A DNA stretch of 64,000 nucleotides from an uncultured Clostridia bacterium (GTDB lineage Bacteria; Bacillota; Clostridia; TANB77; CAG-508), in assembly GCA_947632605.1 (NCBI GenBank), contig CANRPX010000006.1, positions 1 to 64,000 on the forward strand, written 5' to 3'. A model generated the notes under the pieces. The model had not been told where the DNA came from. It was given only the letters and a program-made list of their open reading frames with translations, and did no database searches. Positions 63,627-64,000 of this stretch are shown here, piece by piece. A program made the translations under genes and the position numbers. Numbering within the stretch: position 1 is the first letter of the stretch; each line of letters begins with the position of its first letter.

Positions 63627-63674
63627 AATTAAAAAGTTGTTAAATCCAAAAATTAAAAAGTTGTTAAATCCAAA
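63627..63674. repeat. Perfect tandem duplication, 2 x 24 bp, covering the 3' end and stop of the adjacent ORF
   Basis: aattaaaaagttgttaaatccaaa repeated head-to-tail; minus-strand reading (TTT)TTG GAT TTA ACA ACT TTT TAA twice. Confidence 0.9.
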
Positions 63675-64000
63675 TAACTAAGTACTGAGACTTCTACTAT
63701 TTTTTCTAACAACTCTTTATATTCTTTTATTCTAAAATTAATAAATCCTTCTAATACTATTTTTTTATTTTCTAACAAATAATTTTTTATTAAATTTCTT
63801 AAAATTTCACTTTTATATCCAATCTTTTCATCAGGCAGTTCTAAAACTTTTTTTGTTATTTCAAAAATATAATTTCTTTCAATACTACTTAAATAAAAGT
63901 AATTTTTTTCAACACTTTTTCTAATAAAATTTTCTTCATAAAATCTTTCTATACATCTTTTAATTATAATAGCTACTATTTCATAAAATTCATCAACATA
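63653..64000 (-). CDS. Probable YtxC-like sporulation protein, C-terminal part (runs off window edge)
   Basis: Translation ...YVDEFYEIVAIIIIKRCIERFYEENFIRKSVEKNYFYLSSIERNYIFEITKKVLELPDEKIGYKSEILRNLIKNYLLENKKIVLEGFINFRIKEYKELLEKIVEVSVLSYLDLTTF*. Confidence 0.55.
   Translation of the reverse strand, partial: YVDEFYEIVAIIIKRCIERFYEENFIRKSVEKNYFYLSSIERNYIFEITKKVLELPDEKIGYKSEILRNLIKNYLLENKKIVLEGFINFRIKEYKELLEKIVEVSVLSYLDLTTF

Overview
AT-rich 64 kb chromosomal window from a low-GC, apparently endospore-forming Firmicute, probably a gut-type Clostridia lineage (lineage is inference). Content is mostly housekeeping: rpmE, rpmB, PBP1A, smpB, fba, tmk, metG, ychF, sigH, rny, yvcK, murB, pnp, rpsO, secD/secF, tgt, queA, coaE, rnhA, hisS, rel, recJ, yqeY and an alpha-glucan module. 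There is one tRNA-Thr(GGU), a sortase with a candidate LPxxG substrate, and sporulation markers: SigH, SpoIIP, a probable YtxC, and a 25-aa SpoVM missing from the ORF track. I saw no transposase, prophage or CRISPR array. The most striking signal: three unrelated genes (a D-Ala-D-Ala carboxypeptidase, a HerA/VirB4-like ATPase, and an MBL-fold hydrolase between rel and hisS) are each split by a +1 frameshift at the same motif, NCU-CGG-A. Skipping the C restores GGA (Gly) exactly where the protein family expects Gly. In a manual scan of the window I found no in-frame CGG codon in any intact ORF; the only three are at these sites. This suggests an unassigned or hungry CGG codon resolved by +1 frameshifting (or CGGA quadruplet decoding as Gly), rather than three independent pseudogenes. 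It needs genome-wide and proteomic testing.
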